A stretch of DNA of 6,859 nt, from contig JAQUYY010000096.1 of NCBI GenBank assembly GCA_028691575.1, positions 1 through 6,859 of the forward strand. Reading direction: 5' to 3'. The notes beneath the pieces are model-generated. The model did not search any database. It worked only from the letters and a program-made list of their open reading frames with translations, and had not been told where the DNA came from. Origin of the DNA: Candidatus Gastranaerophilales bacterium (lineage in GTDB: Bacteria; Cyanobacteriota; Vampirovibrionia; Gastranaerophilales; JAQUYY01). Every line of letters starts with the position of its first letter. Position 1 is the first letter of the stretch. The translations under genes and the position numbers were made by a program. Of the stretch, positions 5,495 to 6,859 are shown one piece after another.

Positions 5495-5815
5495 TTATGA
5501 ACCAATTAAAAAATTTTTTAAGGTATTAACATTTTTTATTTGTTTAAATTTTTTTGTTTTAGTTAAATGATTGGTTGATTTTAAAATTGACGAATAAGTA
5601 TTTAGCGTAAAAAAAGAATTAAAATCCAAATCAAGCAATGCTTCAAAGGCTGATTCGCTTTCAAAAAAAATGTTTTTAACAGATTGATTGTTTCCATCAA
5701 AAGCATTCCATTTTTCAGCCGAAATAACCTCTATATCAAAGTAATTCGGGGCAAGCTCAGAAAGACGGTTTGCCAGATAAGAATTATTATTTGGTGAAAA
5801 AATAACTGTTTTCAT
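5495..5815 (-). CDS. N-terminal fragment of the interrupted ATP-grasp gene
   Basis: This is the segment upstream of the premature stop. The 106 residues MKTVIFSPNN...KNFLIGS resemble the pre-ATP-grasp lobe: a beta strand, a loop and the helix YLANRLSEL, then EVISAEKW. Alone it lacks any ATP-binding residue, so a protein made from it could not be a ligase. The start ATG has no obvious Shine-Dalgarno sequence. An automatic annotation would probably call this a separate hypothetical protein; I regard it as half of one gene. Confidence 0.55.
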   Translation of the reverse strand: MKTVIFSPNNNSYLANRLSELAPNYFDIEVISAEKWNAFDGNNQSVKNIFFESESAFEALLDLDFNSFFTLNTYSSILKSTNHLTKTKKFKQIKNVNTLKNFLIGS

Positions 5816-5850
5816 AAAGTACTTTTAATGCTTTATAAAACAATTTTCAT

Positions 5851-5908
5851 TCACTTAGTGACTTATTGATGTCATTGCAAGGAGAATGAAATCCGATAAA
5901 CAATCTTT
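5851..5908. repeat. Repeat-like intergenic sequence with GTCATTGCAAGGAG
   Basis: Between the pilin stop and the ATP-grasp start lie the odd palindrome TCACT-T-AGTGA (5851-5861) and GTCATTGCAAGGAGAATG (5871-5888), followed by AAATCCGATAAACAATC. The beginning matches the end motif of the element at 1839-1915 (GTCATTGTAAG / GTCATTGCGAG). I see this as a degenerate copy or half-copy of a dispersed repeat family. It could also lie in a transcript end for the pilin gene, but it has no clean terminator shape. Confidence 0.4.
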
Positions 5909-5910
5909 TG

Positions 5911-6552
5911 TTAATTTATCAGCCAATCTCTAAAATCAACACTACGACTGTTAATCGTAGTCGGAGGTTCTAAATAAGGTCCAACTTTTCCTCTTGATAT
6001 AGGATTTCCATCTGAAGATTTATCATCAATTGCAAAATATATAGTCCCATCAACTCCCAGTAAAAAAGAAAATATGTCCTTACCTATTAAATTTGGTTTT
6101 TTATTACAATTAGTATCAACCACTATATGTGCATTATCACCTCCATACCATGGAGCAGCCCAGCACATCCCATCAGCAGTAATCCAGCTGAAAGTTTTTG
6201 TTGAATTTAAATTGTTACCCAACAAGTAATTATATTCATATTCGTCCGGCCAACAGCCGGTTTCATTTATACAACTTTTTATTACATTAAATTTTTCTTT
6301 AAATAAATCCGGTCTGTTTTCTTTAGTATCTCCTATTGCCCATCCACTCTTTTGTGTATAAACACCGGGATTCTCTGTTACAACCATTAACCAAGCTTGA
6401 GATGCTGTTGAATAAGCCTTTTTAAAGGCTAATTTTAATTCAGCATCGTTTGTTGTGCCAAACAACATTGGAGTAATTATGCTTGCCACTATTCCGATTA
6501 TTGCAATCACCACCAAAACTTCGGCTAAAGTAAAGCCTGTTCTCTTTTTCAT
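5911..6552 (-). CDS. Type IV pilin-like / pseudopilin protein (prepilin N-terminal methylation motif)
   Basis: A 213-aa protein with a class III signal sequence: a short basic leader MKKRTG, a cleavage site between G6 and F7, then FTLAEVLVVIAIIGIVASIITPML, with Glu at position 5 of the mature protein as required for methylation and assembly. The hydrophobic helix spans about 9-30 and continues into an amphipathic helix (AELKLAFKKAYSTASQAW). The globular part has four cysteines (C94, C100, C130, C149), enough for two disulfides, and ends in a DGTIYFAIDD..SRGKVGPYLEPP segment typical of pseudopilin-like proteins. It would be processed by a prepilin peptidase (PilD type) and assembled or displayed at the inner membrane. 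No assembly ATPase or platform protein is nearby. The start is supported by AAAGGA 9 nt upstream. The ATP-grasp gene follows on the same strand. Confidence 0.9.
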   Translation of the reverse strand: MKKRTGFTLAEVLVVIAIIGIVASIITPMLFGTTNDAELKLAFKKAYSTASQAWLMVVTENPGVYTQKSGWAIGDTKENRPDLFKEKFNVIKSCINETGCWPDEYEYNYLLGNNLNSTKTFSWITADGMCWAAPWYGGDNAHIVVDTNCNKKPNLIGKDIFSFLLGVDGTIYFAIDDKSSDGNPISRGKVGPYLEPPTTINSRSVDFRDWLIN

Positions 6553-6561
6553 GTCAACATT

Positions 6562-6567
6562 TCCTTT
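6562..6567 (-). promoter_or_regulatory. Shine-Dalgarno of the pilin-like gene
   Basis: On the minus strand AAAGGA lies 9 nt before the ATG (6552-6550), a normal spacing, and it confirms the pilin start at a site that gives the short six-residue leader expected of a prepilin. Confidence 0.7.
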
Positions 6568-6569
6568 CT

Positions 6570-6618
6570 GTAGCTAAAACCACAAATATGCTTATGTTTG
6601 CATGAATTAAATAGCTAC
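6570..6618. repeat. 7-bp inverted repeat in the pilin leader region
   Basis: GTAGCTA (6570-6576) and TAGCTAC (6612-6618) are perfect reverse complements 35 nt apart, immediately upstream of the pilin Shine-Dalgarno. They could be half-sites for a regulator or the base of a leader RNA structure. The right arm overlaps the next inverted repeat (6616-6652), so the two pairings cannot form at the same time. Confidence 0.45.
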
Positions 6619-6652
6619 AAATCATGTTGTACCATGATTACAATGATTTGTA
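6616..6652. repeat. Long hairpin upstream of the pilin-like gene
   Basis: TACAAATCA (6616-6624) pairs with TGATTTGTA (6644-6652), and after a 2-nt bulge TTGTA (6627-6631) pairs with TACAA (6639-6643), leaving the 7-nt loop CCATGAT. That makes 14 bp within 37 nt. No T-run follows on either strand, so a terminator is unlikely. An operator or leader structure for the pilin gene is more plausible. Confidence 0.55.
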
Positions 6653-6658
6653 AAGAGA

Positions 6659-6730
6659 TATCCCATGCGTGGCATGGGTTTTGGGCGCTTTAAATCTAAA
6701 TTGCCGTATCCCATGTGGCTCATGAGTTTT
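6659..6730. repeat. Two copies of a 24-nt CATG hairpin unit
   Basis: Copy 1 (6659-6682) and copy 2 (6707-6730) share TATCCCATG at the start and CATG-G-TTTT at the end, matching at 19 of 24 positions, and start 48 nt apart. Copy 1 is a clean hairpin: CCCATGC (6662-6668) with GCATGGG (6672-6678) around the loop GTG, then TTTT. In copy 2 the arms have drifted, but CTCATGAG (6719-6726) is palindromic. This gene-free 307-nt region (6553-6859) otherwise holds a tandem CATGATTT pair (6763-6770, 6772-6779) and another small hairpin at 6791-6809. Confidence 0.55.
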
Positions 6731-6790
6731 CACAAATCAAATTCCAAAAAACATGGTGAATACATGATTTGCATGATTTAAAATCCTAAT

Positions 6791-6809
6791 ACTCTTTTGT
6801 AGCAAGAGT
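6791..6809. repeat. Small hairpin near the window end
   Basis: ACTCTT (6791-6796) pairs perfectly with AAGAGT (6804-6809) around a 7-nt loop. The run ATTTTTATT comes about 10 nt later on the plus strand, too far for a standard terminator. On the minus strand ATTAGGATTTT follows, which is also imperfect. It may be the end of an upstream minus-strand gene beyond the window. The rest, 6810-6859, is AT-rich with no gene visible. Confidence 0.35.
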
Positions 6810-6859
6810 TTAAATCATATTTTTATTAAAATTTAAATGACAATTTCAAAATTTTTGTT

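Larger units (their letters stand above)
4997..5815 (-). pseudogene. RimK-type ATP-grasp protein gene interrupted by an in-frame TAA
   Basis: Two open segments on the minus strand (5815-5495 and 5449-4997) are in the same frame. Between them lie only a TAA (5497-5495) and 15 codons that read INKKTFEKKLPAIVK, which continues straight into MPSFQNEYFNAIFVDN. The joined 272-codon product has RimK-like ATP-grasp order: an N-terminal Rossmann-like lobe (MKTVIFSPNN..ANRLSEL), the ATP-binding lysine region (LPAIVK, K122), and a C-terminal metal-ligand region (FGLNFCSINVLKTEKGLTIVDISPFPN). ATP-grasp enzymes of this type ligate amino acids or peptides to carboxylates. The metal-binding E-x-N is D-x-S here (D241, S243), and the usual upstream Asp is N229, so activity may have been lost before the stop arose. 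No frameshift is needed. Recoding or an assembly error is possible. The gene follows the pilin gene by 95 nt. Confidence 0.75.

Noticed and set aside
5495..5497. TAA read as a sense codon or alternative genetic code
   Set aside because: TAA ends other genes in the window at the expected places (for example 478-480 and 4409-4411), so general reassignment is excluded. Site-specific recoding has no supporting signal.
6659..6730. CRISPR array
   Set aside because: There are only two diverged, internally palindromic units with one spacer-like gap and no cas genes; it does not meet the criteria.

Overview
The window is AT-rich and uses the standard genetic code (TGA and TAA act as stops, tryptophan is TGG). 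Several features fit a non-photosynthetic relative of Cyanobacteria of the Gastranaerophilales/Vampirovibrionia (Melainabacteria) type. These are a histidine kinase with a cyanobacterial-style phosphoacceptor region (ATLTHDLKVPL, then a KETFGKLNDKQKEA stretch), a lone FTLAEVLVVIAIIGI prepilin-like protein, and small proteins with CPHGxPxGACPxC or MIVNPIQNQIYQ-type N-termini. The assignment is an inference from memory of these families, not a database result.

Positions 1-1824 (+): the 3' end of a TPR-repeat protein is followed after 3 nt by a membrane histidine kinase (one TM segment, HAMP, PAS with a four-cysteine cluster, HisKA, HATPase). Positions 1825-1978 hold an imperfect palindromic repeat and a 13-bp inverted repeat. 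A near-consensus sigma70 promoter (TTGACA-N17-TATTAT) is embedded in that inverted repeat.

Positions 1979-2165 (+): a compact cobalamin (class II / AdoCbl-variant-like) riboswitch. The aptamer is closed by an 8-bp P1. It is followed by a hairpin, a 12-bp antiterminator that competes with that hairpin, and an intrinsic terminator with a 7-T tract. Transcription from the embedded promoter would start almost exactly at the 5' strand of P1.

Positions 2193-4948 (+): three tightly packed genes of unknown function lie directly behind the riboswitch terminator. They are a 241-aa helical protein with a Cys/His N-terminal motif, a 498-aa membrane protein built of two diverged copies of the same module (coupled by an ATGA overlap), and a 173-aa helical-repeat protein 15 nt further on. 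This riboswitch-controlled operon of apparently lineage-specific proteins is the most interesting content of the window.

Positions 4997-6552 (-): convergent to that operon are a RimK-type ATP-grasp gene interrupted by one in-frame TAA, and upstream of it a prepilin-like protein with four cysteines. Positions 6553-6859 contain no gene I can support, but hold a dense series of CATG-containing inverted repeats, including two copies of a 24-nt hairpin unit.
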